DNA of 64,000 nt from Dugong dugon. Lineage: Eukaryota; Chordata; Mammalia; Sirenia; Dugongidae. Below the pieces are notes generated by a model. The model had not been told where the DNA came from. It ran no database searches and saw only the letters and a program-made list of their open reading frames with translations. A program made the translations under genes and the position numbers. Below, in pieces: positions 34,246-45,635 of this stretch (position 1 is its first letter; every line of letters starts with the position of its first letter). The DNA lies in contig CM057461.1 of assembly GCA_030035585.1 (NCBI GenBank), forward strand, positions 167,535,624 through 167,599,623, written 5' to 3'.

Positions 34246-34255
<10 letters not shown>
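33225..34255. other. No recognisable gene
   Basis: Single-copy DNA; frames of 85-93 codons on the minus strand (33373-33811) have no motif. Confidence 0.5.
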
Positions 34256-34257
<2 letters not shown>

Positions 34258-34311
<54 letters not shown>

Positions 34312-34316
34312 TATAT
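34258..34316. repeat. (TA)n microsatellite
   Basis: About 22 near-perfect TA units, then TACATATATATAT. Confidence 0.97.
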
Positions 34317-34342
34317 TCCTCTGGGTATAGGGTGATTGTGGA

Positions 34343-34515
34343 GGGGTTCTTAGAATGTGGTTTGCAGACCAGCATCAGCATCACCTGGGAACTGGTTAGA
34401 AATGCAAATACTCAGCCTCATCCAGGACCCACTGAATTAGAATTTCTGGTAGTGGGATTGCAGTCTATATTTTAACAGGCAGACTTGCAGGGCATATTGA
34501 TGCATGCTAAAGTTG
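34343..34515 (+). mobile_element. MER5A1-like hAT (Charlie) MITE relic
   Basis: GACCAGCATCAGCATCACCT, GAACTGGTTAGAAATGCAAA and GATGCATGCTAAAGTTGA in MER5A1 order. Confidence 0.8.
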
Positions 34516-34579
34516 AACAGCTAATGGTCTACTGAATTTTATTACTGAAGTAAGATCGTTAAATGAGGTGCTTTTACTT

Positions 34580-34690
34580 GGATTGAAGAAACCTAAGTTC
34601 TGCTCTTTGCCTTTTGTTGGCTGTGTGACCATGAACCCTCTGGATCCTAGTTCCTTAACTGTAAAATGAGGGACTTGTGTTCTCTGACTT
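34580..34690 (+). mobile_element. MIR SINE core fragment
   Basis: GGCTGTGTGACCATGAACCCT and CCTTAACTGTAAAATGAGGG match the MIR core. Confidence 0.6.
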
Positions 34691-36757
34691 TATTCCAAGT
34701 GGTTGAAGGTATTAAGAACTGAAAAATCTTTCAACTGTATTATTCCTTCAAATGATTTTGGTTTGTTTCCTTCTCTTCTATTGCTATGAAATTAAAAATA
34801 AAAAAGCCTTTAAGAAGTACGATTTAATGTTACCTTGTTTAAAGGGCTGTGGGAAATGGATATAGAGCTCTTGTCAGGTGCCCTCCGGCTACAAACTAAT
34901 AATGAAAGAAATGGCCCTGAATCTTTGTAACACCTGTAGGCTTCGCCTTAGAAGACACTTGACAAGGACAGTTGAAATATTTAGTGGTACTTGATGTGCT
35001 GGAGTATGAATCCAAGTATAATTTAAGCAATTTAGAGCCCATTGAACTTGTCTAGCTAGTGTAATTGGTATAGCCAACAAATGGTTACGAAGAAAGCAGT
35101 TAATATTAATGGTTTCCTGTACTACTTAGTGTGTTTTGAAAACAAAGGAATTATAAAATTATTGTCTGAAAGCTAGTATGTTTATGGTTCCTTCCTTGCA
35201 AACTTGATATAACTAATATTTGTATTGTCCTTTAACTTTTAAAGCAGTTCCACATACTTTATTTTATATAATATCTAGAAAAAACCTATCAAATAAGTTT
35301 ATTATAACAACAAAACTGAAAATTCTTCTGTTTTATCTGATCAATACCTGACAGCTCCTAGAAGCTTCTTTTCTGAATCTCATTGATTTTTTTAAAACAA
35401 TTTTAAATAGTATATACTTTTAAAAAATAATGTTCTGAATATAAAGCAGTAAATATAGAAAATTAAAATATTATAGAGGTACATAATATAAAAAATAAAA
35501 GCCCCTTCACTTAAAGTTTACTTCTCCATTTCTTGCCTATTGAATATTGTTAATTGTTTAAAATTTTATATATATGCTTGCATATTTCTTTCTAAATTAC
35601 ATGTCAAAAATATTAAAAGCAATGTACAACACTCTTAATATGCTATTGTTGCTATACTTTGTTTTATGTTATATGCATAGTCAAAATGTCAATTTCTTTG
35701 ACAAATCTAAGAGAGTATAGCTAATGTATTAGAGAAATCTTGACTTTACATTCATCCTCATAGAAGTAAAATGCAGGTATCAGTATTATTAAAAAAAGAA
35801 AAATAAAGCCAAGAGGAACTAAATTTTTTTGAGGAAATAACCAGTAAGCTGATTTGCCTCTAACTCTCATGAAGTAGCTTTTTTCCTTTTGTGAAATGGG
35901 ATATTTTGTGATTTTAAGTATATTTTGAGATTATAGTTACAAATTGATTGAAGTAAATAATTTTGAAGAGTTGATTTAGAAATTAACTTCATGGTAACAT
36001 TCCTGTAGGAGTGTTTGGGTTGGAGTATTCTCCCTCTTGTTGCATGTATTTGTGAACTAATGGGCAATGTTCTTTAAGAGTATACCAGGTTAAATATCTG
36101 AAATAATCAACATTAATTAAGTTAATCAACAATTTTTTTTTAAAATCTATTATGCATCAGACATGCAAGATTTTTATTTTTCTGCCCTTTAAGGAACAAA
36201 TCCATCTTCACACCTACTCACACCCCGTTACTGCTAGAACCAGTTTATACCACCCTCCACCTGTGTTAACACCTGACAGGCATTTATTTATTTCCCAGGG
36301 GTCTCTGGAGCTGTTTTGCCATTGACCAAGATATGTTTAGAAAAAAAATTTAATCTCTTGTGCAGTTTTGGCAAACAGCAGCCCAAGCTCTGCTTTTCCT
36401 AACAAATAACTTGCAGATTGTCATGTTTATGTTGGGAGAAGGAGAAATGTCCAATCAGAACAGAATTGAAATGATAAAAATTAGCCTCATTGTTTAACAA
36501 ATCACTGGCGTTAGGTAAGAATTGTACATAAGAATAGGCTGGGCCCTCTTAAGGATCAAAGCAGGCATATGTGCATGCATGAGGAAACCAGGCCTTTGTT
36601 AGCATTCTTTCTGAAATGGCTATTAAAATAATTACAGTAATTTATAAATGTTTCCCGTTTCTATTCGAAATGGGTTCCATTTTTCATCTTTTGTCTTGTG
36701 TTCCTCAGTTGGAGTGTGTATGTGTGTAAGCATGTGTTGGATAGCATTTGTATAGTC
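34691..36757. other. Repeat-poor AT-rich stretch; candidate regulatory DNA
   Basis: Nothing coding. A possible L1M 3'-UTR scrap lies at 35430-35620 (weak). Bases 36390-36700 have normal sequence complexity and no repeat signature, with CCAATCAG, TTTAACAAA, and AATAATTACAGTAATTTATAAA-type AT boxes. That is compatible with a conserved element but not proof. Confidence 0.4.
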
Positions 36758-36765
36758 TCTGTGGA

Positions 36766-36940
36766 CAGGGACGCATTACCCAATAAGCAGTATATGCATG
36801 GGCTTACTTACGCTTACTTACTTACCTGTAGTGCACAATTTCACGATGTGGTAAAGCCCCTGTGAAATTGTACACTACAGATTAGTAAATAAGCACAGGT
36901 AAACCCGTGTGTACCTTGCTTACTGGTTAATCTGACCCTG
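36766..36940. mobile_element. Palindromic hAT MITE with perfect 8-bp target duplication
   Basis: Arms 36766-36844 and 36862-36940 (79 bp each) are inverted repeats with about 60 of 79 positions paired around a 17-nt centre (36845-36861). The outer ends are CAGGG...CCCTG, as in hAT transposons. TCTGTGGA stands at 36758-36765 and again at 36941-36948, an 8-bp target duplication, again typical of hAT. The inner 20 bp (CTGTAGTGCACAATTTCAC against its partner) pair almost perfectly. Most arm differences are transitions, as expected when a once-perfect palindrome decays. No protein is encoded. Confidence 0.85.
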
Positions 36941-36948
36941 TCTGTGGA

Positions 36949-38595
36949 TTATCAGCACCCAGGCTGGTAAGGTGTGGATGTACTCAGAGATCACTTCGCC
37001 AGCTTTGCTGTCAGAAAATCCTGGCCCTTTGAGAATAATAAAGAAAATTTTATTGTACGATACTCTGTCTTAGTGGTTAATTATAGTTTGTCATGGAACC
37101 ATTTAAAGTTGCTGTGTTTGATTTAAAGAGATACTTTCTCTGAATGTCTTTAAAAATACACCCGTTCACAGCTATGGATTTTATGATCATACTTTGTTAC
37201 ATATTTACTGTCACTGATGCTTGAGTATAAGAACATCGGTGCTTTATGTATATGACTTATGGAAGGAGACTTTAAAAATCTATTGACTGCATAATATAGT
37301 ATGTGCTCATTGTGCAAGACTTACAATTTTACTATGATAGACAACGATTTTTTTAATGCAGCAATCTTTTTCTACGTTTGATTTTTTATAAAGTAACTTC
37401 AGTAGTTTCAAATCCCAAGGCTTCATTATAACAATTAATGCTAATTTTACTTTGTTTTTGCCTGAACAAAACAAATTGGTAAAAGATGACTTCTTTTTAA
37501 CAAGTTCATATTAAGTATGGAGATTAGGCAATTTCTAAATAAGTGTTGGCATCATTATTGTTTACCATAGTCAGTGTGTTGTCAATATATAATTTAGTTT
37601 TTGAATTTCACCAAATGAGATGTTTACCTATATAATGACATTTCACAAGGCAAAAAAGGCAGCATATGTTATTTACCTTCTTAAATAGAGTCAGTACTGA
37701 GGGAGTTAAGGTTTTTGTTATTCTGTAGATCAAGCACTGTAACCACAGTAACCAGTTTAACTGTTATTTGCTTAGTACTAGCCAAGAAGGAAAGTTGGTG
37801 CTTGGAAAAAATCTAATTCCGTGATAAGCACAACTGCAGTTGATCTCAAAGTGTTAAAATTCTGAGGCATAATTAACTATTTGTGGTTTTAAGACTTGTA
37901 GTTTTAATAGGAATGTATTGCATTGTTTTTCAGGTGGTTTGATTCCTCAGTACCCACTCAAATTCTATATATAAAGGAAGTAGAATACAGTTTATAGTTT
38001 GTATTTTCGTAAAGGAACAGTTGACAAGCACATTTTCAAGAAAATAGGGACTGAGATAGGATTCTATTGTAAATAACAGAAAAATTAAATGTAAATTACA
38101 GAAAACTTCAATTTCTCTATGAAATTACAGTAATACTGAGTTTTGTAAAAGAAGTGAATGGTAAATTTATGACTATTCCCGTTGAAATGCAACAAATGGA
38201 AAATGTATTTTGTATGATTTACATAAAACAACATGTGTTATAGCTATCTCTGAGGGTTGTTGTGAAAAATTAATGGGCAGATGCTAGTTAGAGTAGCTGC
38301 TTGGAAGAAATACATCTTCAAATTTAATGTGTTTAAAATCAACTCCTGGCCTCTTCTCAACTTTCTGCCCCTCCGCAGGAAAGGAGATTTTATTATTTTC
38401 ATTTTACATATATTGTATATTGATATTAAGGTAATTTTCCTATTACCTGTGGAAGAATTTGGTATTATTGATATGTGTGGATTTATCAATGCTATATTAA
38501 AGTATTTAAGTTCTTAATTTTAAAGGTTTCTGTTGGTTTAACCTTTGGAATATATTCAGAAGCCAACTATTTCTTGTTAACGCCATTATTCCTTT
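36949..38595. other. Repeat-poor AT-rich stretch; no gene
   Basis: No assigned repeat and no coding region; overlapping frames at 38244-38517 on both strands lack motifs. Confidence 0.45.
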
Positions 38596-38597
38596 AG

Positions 38598-39255
38598 ATG
38601 ATAGTCCGAGCCACCATCATCTTTCTCTAGAGCACAGCAATTGCCTCCAAACTTTTCTCCCTGCTTCTCCTTTTACCGTGGCCTCCTCTGGCCTCATTTT
38701 TCTACCCTTCCACATCACAACCATAATAACCTTTTAAAAATATAAATCAGATTATGCCACATGTTGCTCAGAACCATTTAATGGTTTCCCATGTCACAGT
38801 AAAACCTGAAGTGCTTATCATGGTATGGACCCTACCTGGCACCCTGGCCTCATTTCTACCCTTTTCACTCTCTCATCAGGCTCCAGACACACTGGCCTCA
38901 GGGCTGTGTCTTCAACTTGTAGTTTCCTGAATAAGGACTTCCGTTCATTGTGTTTCCTCATCCTGGAAAGCTCTTCCTTTAGTTATCCAAAGGCGGAGAT
39001 CTCAGTCAGATTTCTGCTCAGATGGCATGTCCTTGGAGAGGCCTTACCCCACCACGTCTCAAATTGCACTTCCTTGCCTCTTTATCCATTATCCTGCTTT
39101 ATTTTTCTTCATTGTGTTTATTACTCGCTGATATGATATACTTGTTTTCTTCCCTCCATTAGAATTTAAGACCTATGAGGGTGGGGACTTTTTATTTTAC
39201 CCTCTCCTAAATTCTCAGTACTTATTTGTGGCACATAATAATTGATAACAGTTGT
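38598..39255 (+). mobile_element. L2 LINE 3' end
   Basis: AAATCAGATTATGCCACATG, TTAATGGTTTCCCATGTCAC, CATCCTGGAAAGCTCTTCC, AGATTTCTGCTCAGATGGCA, and ATTAGAATTTAAGACCTATGA then TGGCACATAATAATTGA are the L2 C-terminal coding and 3'-UTR strings in order. Frames are broken; the 103-codon frame at 38825-39136 is part of it. Confidence 0.9.
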
Positions 39256-40258
39256 TCAAAGAACAAATTATAGTCAGTTCAAAGAACTAAGTTCAATAAC
39301 TAACTCATAGTTATTTCAGAGAACTATATTTGTTCAAAGAACTAAGCCTGAGCAGGTATAGAAGTCCTATTTTCAAATAGATGATCAAAAGTCAACTTGG
39401 AGTACAAGTGTGAAGGGAGGCATGGTTTGGCCTCAGCAAATGCTGGTTATTTTAAAGCCTCGTAGATCCTTCACTGGCTCAAATGCCTGTCTCTAGTGTT
39501 TTCTCTCCCAGTTGTGCTTAAACCTTGCTCAGACTACTTTTTGATTGCTCATCTCTTTTTAGAAAAGTCCTCTTTGGTTTATAACCTAAAAGTGGTAAGA
39601 TTACTTTCATATAAGCCTTACTATGATGCATGTTTCTAGGGTCCCTCCACAGCCAGCATTTGCCCAGTACATCTTTCTTCTTGTGTCTACTTCAGTATTA
39701 CTCTTCAGTTACTTATACTTGGGAGTAAGGGGGAAAAGTGTGCCTAATCCTTCCATTGAGAAATCGTGACTTTTTCTACATTTTCAAAATCAGGAACTCT
39801 TTAAGGTTACAATAATATTTTAGGAATAAATTTTCTAATGAATGCTCTCTGGAGACCTAAAGATGCCAATGCATATCCTTAAAATGGGTAATTTCCTTCC
39901 TTATTAACAATAGAATTGCCTGTTACTGTACTTTAATTTCTGGATTACACCAAATCAACTTAATTTGAAATCCTCAAATCAACTTAATTTTGTTTACTTT
40001 AAACTGTTTTTGGATAATTTAAAAATCCAGTGGTCAAAGTAATTTAGTTGGTGATTACAAACACTAATGATAAAGCTTCATGTATGAGCCATCAGGAAAT
40101 AAGGTAAACTACGTAAATGCATTTTTTGGCTATCAGAAGTTTAAGCACTAACCTTTGACAGTTTTACAAAAATTTCCATTTTTTTCAGTGAAATCTGTTA
40201 TATTAAATATTAATCATGAGTAAAGCTCATAATAACAATAGTGATGATAATTGAATGT
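39256..40258. other. No gene; local tandem-like GTTCAAAGAACTAA motifs
   Basis: Bases 39252-39345 hold four spaced copies of a (G)TTCAAAGAAC / TTCAGAGAAC motif followed by AA or TA. The rest is single-copy. Confidence 0.5.
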
Positions 40259-40259
40259 T

Positions 40260-40465
40260 TATGTGGCAGAAGCTATCCCAGAACTTCACACAGTTATTTC
40301 TTTTCATCCTATAACATATTTTAGAGTGAGTATTATCATCCTTATTTTGAGTTGATGAAATGAACACTTAAGGTGAGCTTGTCCTTGGTTATGCCGATGG
40401 AGGTGGCAGAGTCAGGATTTGAATCCAGGCATGCCTACTTCTCAAACCAATGATCTCAACCTAAA
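40260..40465 (-). mobile_element. MIR SINE relic
   Basis: GAGTGAGTATTATCATCCTTA, GCAGAGTCAGGATTTGAATCC and AGGCATGCCTACTTCTCAA follow MIR in reverse; the B-box complement GGATTTGAATCC is intact. Confidence 0.75.
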
Positions 40466-41015
40466 GAAAACTCAATGACTTGGTTGCGGTTCATAATGGG
40501 GACCCAGTTTTTCTCTATCACAATAGAGTGATGCTCTCAGAGTCTATTAAACATGTAACTCTTTGTTCACCACCCCACTTAAAGCTGCAGATAGTAATTC
40601 TGCTGACTTGGCTGTCTCTTTTGGTTATTTCTTGGGCTTCAGTTTCTGGCACGTGCCCTTAAGGTGTAGAATCTGTTAGCTCCCTGTCCTCTTAGGGAGG
40701 AAACAAACCAAATAAAGAACATGGTTAAATCAGTAAGGCTAATTCGTGCTCTTCAAAATCTTTCTGGCTTGCATGCATCTCTACTTCTCTTGGGAGAGGT
40801 TTTGTGACATCATGTTTCCTAGAAGCCTGAAGGCTGGGGTAAGAAGGAGCATTGCCACATTGAACATTTATAATAGAAATTTACTTTTCTTTTGCTTGTT
40901 TTGCCAGCAGAAACTCTGGACTTTCTGTGGCTTTGTTAGCTAGAAAAATCTGCCAGTAACTAAATACAAGGTCTGATGATCTTCTGACATAGCATCCTGT
41001 TATTTGACCTTTTCT
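40466..41015. other. No recognisable gene
   Basis: Single-copy DNA. Confidence 0.5.
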
Positions 41016-41024
41016 ATAAGGAAT

Positions 41025-41159
41025 ATTGATGGATTGACACAGTGGCTGCAACATTGGGCTCAAGCATAACAATGATTGTGAGGATGGCACAGGACTGACC
41101 AGTGTTTCGTTCTGTTGTACACAGGGTCGCTATAAGTTGAAATTGACTTGCCGGCACCT

Positions 41160-41189
<30 letters not shown>
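41025..41189 (+). mobile_element. RTE LINE 3' end, 165 bp, with 9-bp target duplication
   Basis: The insert starts ATTGATGGATTGACACAGTGG and carries the RTE C-terminus (GGCTCAAGCATAACAATG, GTGTTTCGTTCTGTTG). It ends CCTAACAACAACAAC with about 11 CAA units. ATAAGGAAT flanks it at 41016-41024 and 41190-41198. It is one of the clearest insertions in the window and likely late, given the long uninterrupted tail. Confidence 0.95.
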
Positions 41190-41190
<1 letters not shown>

Positions 41191-41198
41191 TAAGGAAT

Positions 41199-42507
41199 GT
41201 TATTAAGTGACACAGTCTCTTGAGAAATTTTACTGAAATTCCAAACTAATACTCTTCAGATAGCAATTACAGTTGTTCATATGTTTTCAGGCTTTGGGAC
41301 TAATATGAGTGAGTTAGAAGGGGAGTTGAAAGCCTTGAGAGTTTCTGAGTGGTTTGATAGGATCGTAACAAGCATTAATTGAGTAAGATCTTGAATATGA
41401 AAGTGATTTATTGAAAATAGATTCTGGATGAACTTGTTGGCCTCAGAGGTGAGGTAATAGAATGGTTTTCTCCTTAGGTTACCTGTATGAGCACAGAATA
41501 GATTATTACTGATGTGATATCTTACCATTTTGTGGTAGTCTGGCTGCCAGTTGTCATATTTTATTATGCTGGTTAGTTCTTAAGTAGGCAAGTGGCCATT
41601 TCTCAAAAGCAGAATTGTATGTAATATTTATGACTTCCTTTCCAAGCATATTCTTTTTTTTCCCCCAGACAGAACATAATTGTGAAGCTTTGCCTTTTGT
41701 ATAATAAAACTTGTCTGCCATTTTGCAGTGTGGGTTAGGGAGGAGGGAAGTTTGCTAAGCATTGCCTGGATCTGGAGCAGCCAAAACACAGTGCCACCAT
41801 GGTAGAAGAGTAGCCCCTTGGTAGGGATCTAAGTTGAAGTGAAGTCACCAGATAGAGGATCTGAGATATCTGAGGTGGAGGTGTACAATTAGGGAAAGTG
41901 ATGCCTCTTCTCTCGCTTTCCCTTGAGGAGAGAAATTGCAAGATTTCTTGTCCTACTGGGAAGGTTTATGTTAATATTTAATCATGCCTAGGCTGTGGCT
42001 CAGAGATCACCGGAGAGGAGTGGCATAATGAGGATAGGTCAAGCAGGAGTTGATACGTGATATGGAAGAGGGAATCGAGTAGATGATACTGCCCCATGAA
42101 AACCAGAAGGAAGCCAAAGGTTTACATCTGATCATTGCATGATGTACACTTGGCAGCAGCTTTACCAAATGGAGATTATAAATAAACCTAATCATATGTT
42201 CAGTCCTGTTGTAGAAAAAGTTGACTTTCAAATTGGTGAAGACTAAGGAGAGTGAAAGTCCAGAAAGACAACTGTAAACAACTTGCAGGGAAACTTATCA
42301 GTTTACTCAGCAAGGATCAAATAACTTTGATGGTTGGAAAGCATCTAAAGCAAGAATGGATAACTCATTGTTTTCTTCTTTGGAGCTAGAACTTATCTAA
42401 ACATTTAAAAGCAACGTTCTATTTGGTTAGCACCCAGGCCTCCCAATTTCATGCCAGTTTTCTTTCTTGTACACTAATTTGGTGTATGAGTGTTTATGTG
42501 AGGAGGA
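41199..42507. other. No recognisable gene
   Basis: Single-copy DNA; minus-strand frames up to 83 codons show no motif. Confidence 0.5.
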
Positions 42508-43022
42508 TGTCTTAGTCATCTAGTGCTGCTGTAACAGAAATACCACAAGTGGATGGCTTTTAACAAAGAGAAGTTTATTCTCTCACTGTCCAGTAGGCTA
42601 CAAGTCCAAATTCAGGACATCAGCTCCAGGAGAAGGCCCCCTGTCTTTGTCAGCTCTGAGGAAGGTCCTTGTGATGCATCAGTCTTCCCTTGGTCTGGGA
42701 GCATCTCAGCGCAGGAACCTCAGGTCCAAAGGACACACTTTCCTCCCGGTGCTGCTCTTTTGGTGGTCTGAGGTTCCCATGTGTCTCTGCTTGCTTCTCT
42801 CTTTTATATCTCAAAAGAGATTGGCTTAAGACACTCTCCAAGCTTGTATACCTCATCAGGATAACTGCCACTAATCCATCTTATTAGATCGTAGTGATTG
42901 AATTTACAACACATAAGGAAATCACATCAGATTACAAAATGGTACACAGTTATACAATACTGGGAATCATGACCCAGCCAAGTTTACAGATATTTTTGGT
43001 GGACACAATTCAGTCCATGACA
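42508..43022 (-). mobile_element. Solo LTR fossil, MaLR-like, complete end to end
   Basis: On the minus strand it starts TGTCATGGACTGAATTGTGT and ends at CACTAGATGACTAAGACA, giving TG...CA ends and the MaLR-type start. Length 515 bp. Flanks GAGGA and GGGGA are a 5-bp target duplication with one difference. No internal retroviral region is attached. The ends look whole, which suggests mid-age rather than ancient. Confidence 0.8.
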
Positions 43023-43040
43023 GGGGATGTGAAGAGTATG

Positions 43041-43238
43041 TAAGCCTGTTGCTGTCAAGTTGATTCCAACTCACAGAGACCCTGTAGGACAGAGTAGAAC
43101 TGCCCCATAAGGTTTTCAAGGCTTTTTAAGAAAGCAGACTGCCACAACTTTCTCTGTGAAATGGCCGATGGGTTTGAACTGCTGACCTTTAGGTTAGCAG
43201 CTGAGCGCTTTAACCACTGCACCAACAGGGCTCCTTGT
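43041..43238 (-). mobile_element. AfroSINE, long form
   Basis: CAAGTTGATTCCAACTCACAG, GTAGAACTGCCCCATAAGG, long-form middle AAGCAGACTGCCACAAC, B-box region GGTTTGAACTGCTGACC and head complement CCAACAGGGCTCC. It lies about 20 bp from the LTR. Confidence 0.92.
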
Positions 43239-43289
43239 GAGGAGTATAAGGGAGAGTAATTGAAAGAAACATGAAGATTGATATGAATT

Positions 43290-43480
43290 TTTTTTAACAA
43301 TATCGCAAAAATATAGGTAATACAGCATTTGCCAGTTTAACATTTTTCACTTGTACAGTTCCATGAAACCAATTACATCAGTCATGTTATGCAACCATTA
43401 CAAATAACCATTGCCGTAATATCCATCCCCACATAACAAAAATTCATTGCTGTCTAAACACATTGTTATCTTCCTGCCCC
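43290..43480 (-). mobile_element. Possible L1M 3'-UTR fragment
   Basis: ACTTGTACAGTTCCATGAAAC, TTATGCAACCATTACAAATAA and ATATCCATCCCCACATAACA have the 'tacagttcagtggcat... caaccatcacca' pattern of L1M 3' UTRs in reverse. Weak. Confidence 0.4.
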
Positions 43481-44028
43481 TTTTGTCTTAAATCATGTCT
43501 TGTTTAATATCCTTGAGGTTGTCATCCTATTCCTATCTTTCATTTTGTGGTTTTATTAAGATACAGATTTTTCAAAAAGATTTCTTGCTAAGTTGGTAGT
43601 ATCATGTGGTAATGTTATTCTTTTGACAATGGAGAGTCATTGAACATTTTGAAGCAGTTAAATGACATGATAAAGTTTGTGTTTTCAAAAGAATAACACT
43701 GGCTGAAATGCAAAGACTACATTAGAATTGAGAGAGATTGTAGTTAGGGAGGACATTTAGTACAAGACCTAACAGGGGTCCCAAGCAAGGTAGTGCCAGT
43801 AAGCATGGAGAGAGGTGATAATCTGGAGACAAATTTTGTGTAGAATATATATATTTTTCCAGATGATGAAACTTGGATGGTAGTAGAAAAGTGCAGCATT
43901 TTGTGAATATAAAATTTCTATAGTGCTTGAGTAAATAGAAAGCTGGAAAAAGTCATACCATCATCTCTCTCCTCACCTCCCTACAACTCATTGGTAAGTC
44001 CTGTTAATTATAGTTCTAAAATGTATAG
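43481..44028. other. No recognisable gene
   Basis: Single-copy DNA. Confidence 0.5.
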
Positions 44029-44220
44029 TTAATTATTCTTACCATCTTCACTGCTATCACCCTAGTCCAGCTGCCATCTCCTATCTGGACTTACGCAGTA
44101 TTCTTCTAATTGGTGTCCTCATAGCTCCTATTTCCTCCTTTCTATTCATTCTCCTCAAGACAGACACAGTTATCATCTTATCATGCACTTCTGATTATTT
44201 TACTCTCCTACTTAACCCTC

Positions 44221-44278
44221 TGTCTTAGGCTGGGTTCTCAAGAGAAGCAAAATCAGTGAAGCTTGTGTATACATATAC

Positions 44279-44311
<33 letters not shown>

Positions 44312-44862
44312 TTTATCTCAAGGAAATGGCTCATGAGGTTGTAGAGGCTGGCAAGTCCCAAGTCCGTGGGTCAGGCATCACACTTGAGGCTTCTCCTGAC
44401 TCACGTAGCTGCAGGGGCTGATGAACCCCAAATGGGCAGGTCAGATGGCATACCACTGGCTCATGGGCTGCAAAGGCTGATGAATCCAAGATAGCCGGGT
44501 GGTAGGATGGCAGGCTACTGGTTCACAGGCTGCAGAGGCTGATAAATCCCAAGATCAGCATGTAAGTCGGCAGTCTGCTGGCTCAAGTCCCAAGAATTGG
44601 AGGTCAGAAGATGATGAGCTGGATGCAGGATCCAGAGCAAGCAAGTGAGCTTTGCTAGAACTTACATATATATATTAGATGCTGGCCACCACCCCGCCCC
44701 CGCAACAGCGAGCTCGCCATATAACTGATTAGCTGATCACATCAGATCACATCATGAAGGATGACTATATCGTTATATAACTGCCAAACTACATCATTAC
44801 ACAACTGCCAAACCACTGAGAATCATGGCCCAGTGAGTTGACATACAACCTTAACCATCACA
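44221..44862 (-). mobile_element. Solo LTR fossil with internal tandem units, inside L2
   Basis: Ends TG...CA: plus strand TGTCTTAGGCTGGGTTCTC at the left and CCTTAACCATCACA at the right. Length 642 bp, flanked by CCCTC and CCGTC (5 bp, one difference). Near 44330-44590 about four imperfect units of 60-70 bp repeat the pattern GGCTGCAGAGGCTGATGAA ... ACTGGCTCA. A (GA)n tract lies at 44279-44304. MaLR- or ERVL-like by its ends; no internal region. Confidence 0.7.
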
Positions 44863-45287
44863 CCGTCTTTCATGATTTCTTATTGCTCTTAAGATAAAGA
44901 GCAACAGTTTAACATGGCCTACAAGGCTTTATATTTTGGGCCCTGTCCACCTCATCAGTGTCATCTCAAACCGTATTCAAGAGGCTCTAGCAATCCTGTC
45001 ACTGTTTCAATGTGTCAGGCTCTCTTCAGACTTGCAACTTTTGCACCCACAGATTTCCCCTGCTTGAGATGAGCTAGTCTGTCCTCTTCACTGGGCCAAC
45101 TCTTTCTTCCCTCCATATCTATATTAATTGTTTTCCTCAGGGATGCCTTTCTTGATACTTGTTCCTTCCTTCCATACTTTACCTTCCATGTATAATTATT
45201 TGTTTAGTGACAGATTCCATGAGAGAAGGGATTATTTCCATTTTTGTTTTTTTAAGTTCCAAAGTCCCCAGTGCAGTACCTAGCACA

Positions 45288-45635
45288 TGTTGTTGTTGTT
45301 TAGTTGGCTTCTGACTCATGGTGACCCCTTGCACTATGGAAGGAAATGCTGCTCAGTCCTGTAGTACTATTCCCATGACTGGTTATGGATAAGACCATTG
45401 GAATCCATGGGGCTTTCACTGGCTGATTTTCAGAGATAGATAACCAGGCCTTTCTTCCTAGTCTATCTTAGTATGGAAACTCCCCAGAAACCTATTCAAC
45501 ATTATAGCAGCACGCAAGCCTTCATGATAGATGGGTGGTAGCTGTGCTTGAAGTGGATTGGCCAGGAATCAAACCTGTGTCTCCTGTATGAAGGTGAGAA
45601 TTCTACCACTTAACCACCACTGCCCCCACCTGGCA
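45288..45635 (-). mobile_element. tRNA-Gly-headed SINE with RTE-derived body, inside L2
   Basis: Left tract TGTTGTTGTTGTTTAGTTGGC (complement of the AAC-rich tail), then the RTE-like GACTCATGGTGACCCC. The RTE 5' block CCTTTCTTCCTAGTCTATC follows, and the tRNA-Gly head complement is GAATCAAACCTGTGTCTCC with GAATTCTACCACTTAACC. Host L2 reads ACCTAGCACATG on one side and ACCTGGCACATAG on the other, a target duplication of about 11 bp with one change. Confidence 0.9.

Noticed and set aside
41161-41190. Stand-alone (CAA)n microsatellite
   Set aside because: It is the 3' tail of the RTE insertion, bounded by the target duplication.
44279-44304. CRISPR-like short repeats
   Set aside because: It is a simple (GA)n tract in an LTR fossil; no spacer-repeat pattern exists anywhere in the window.
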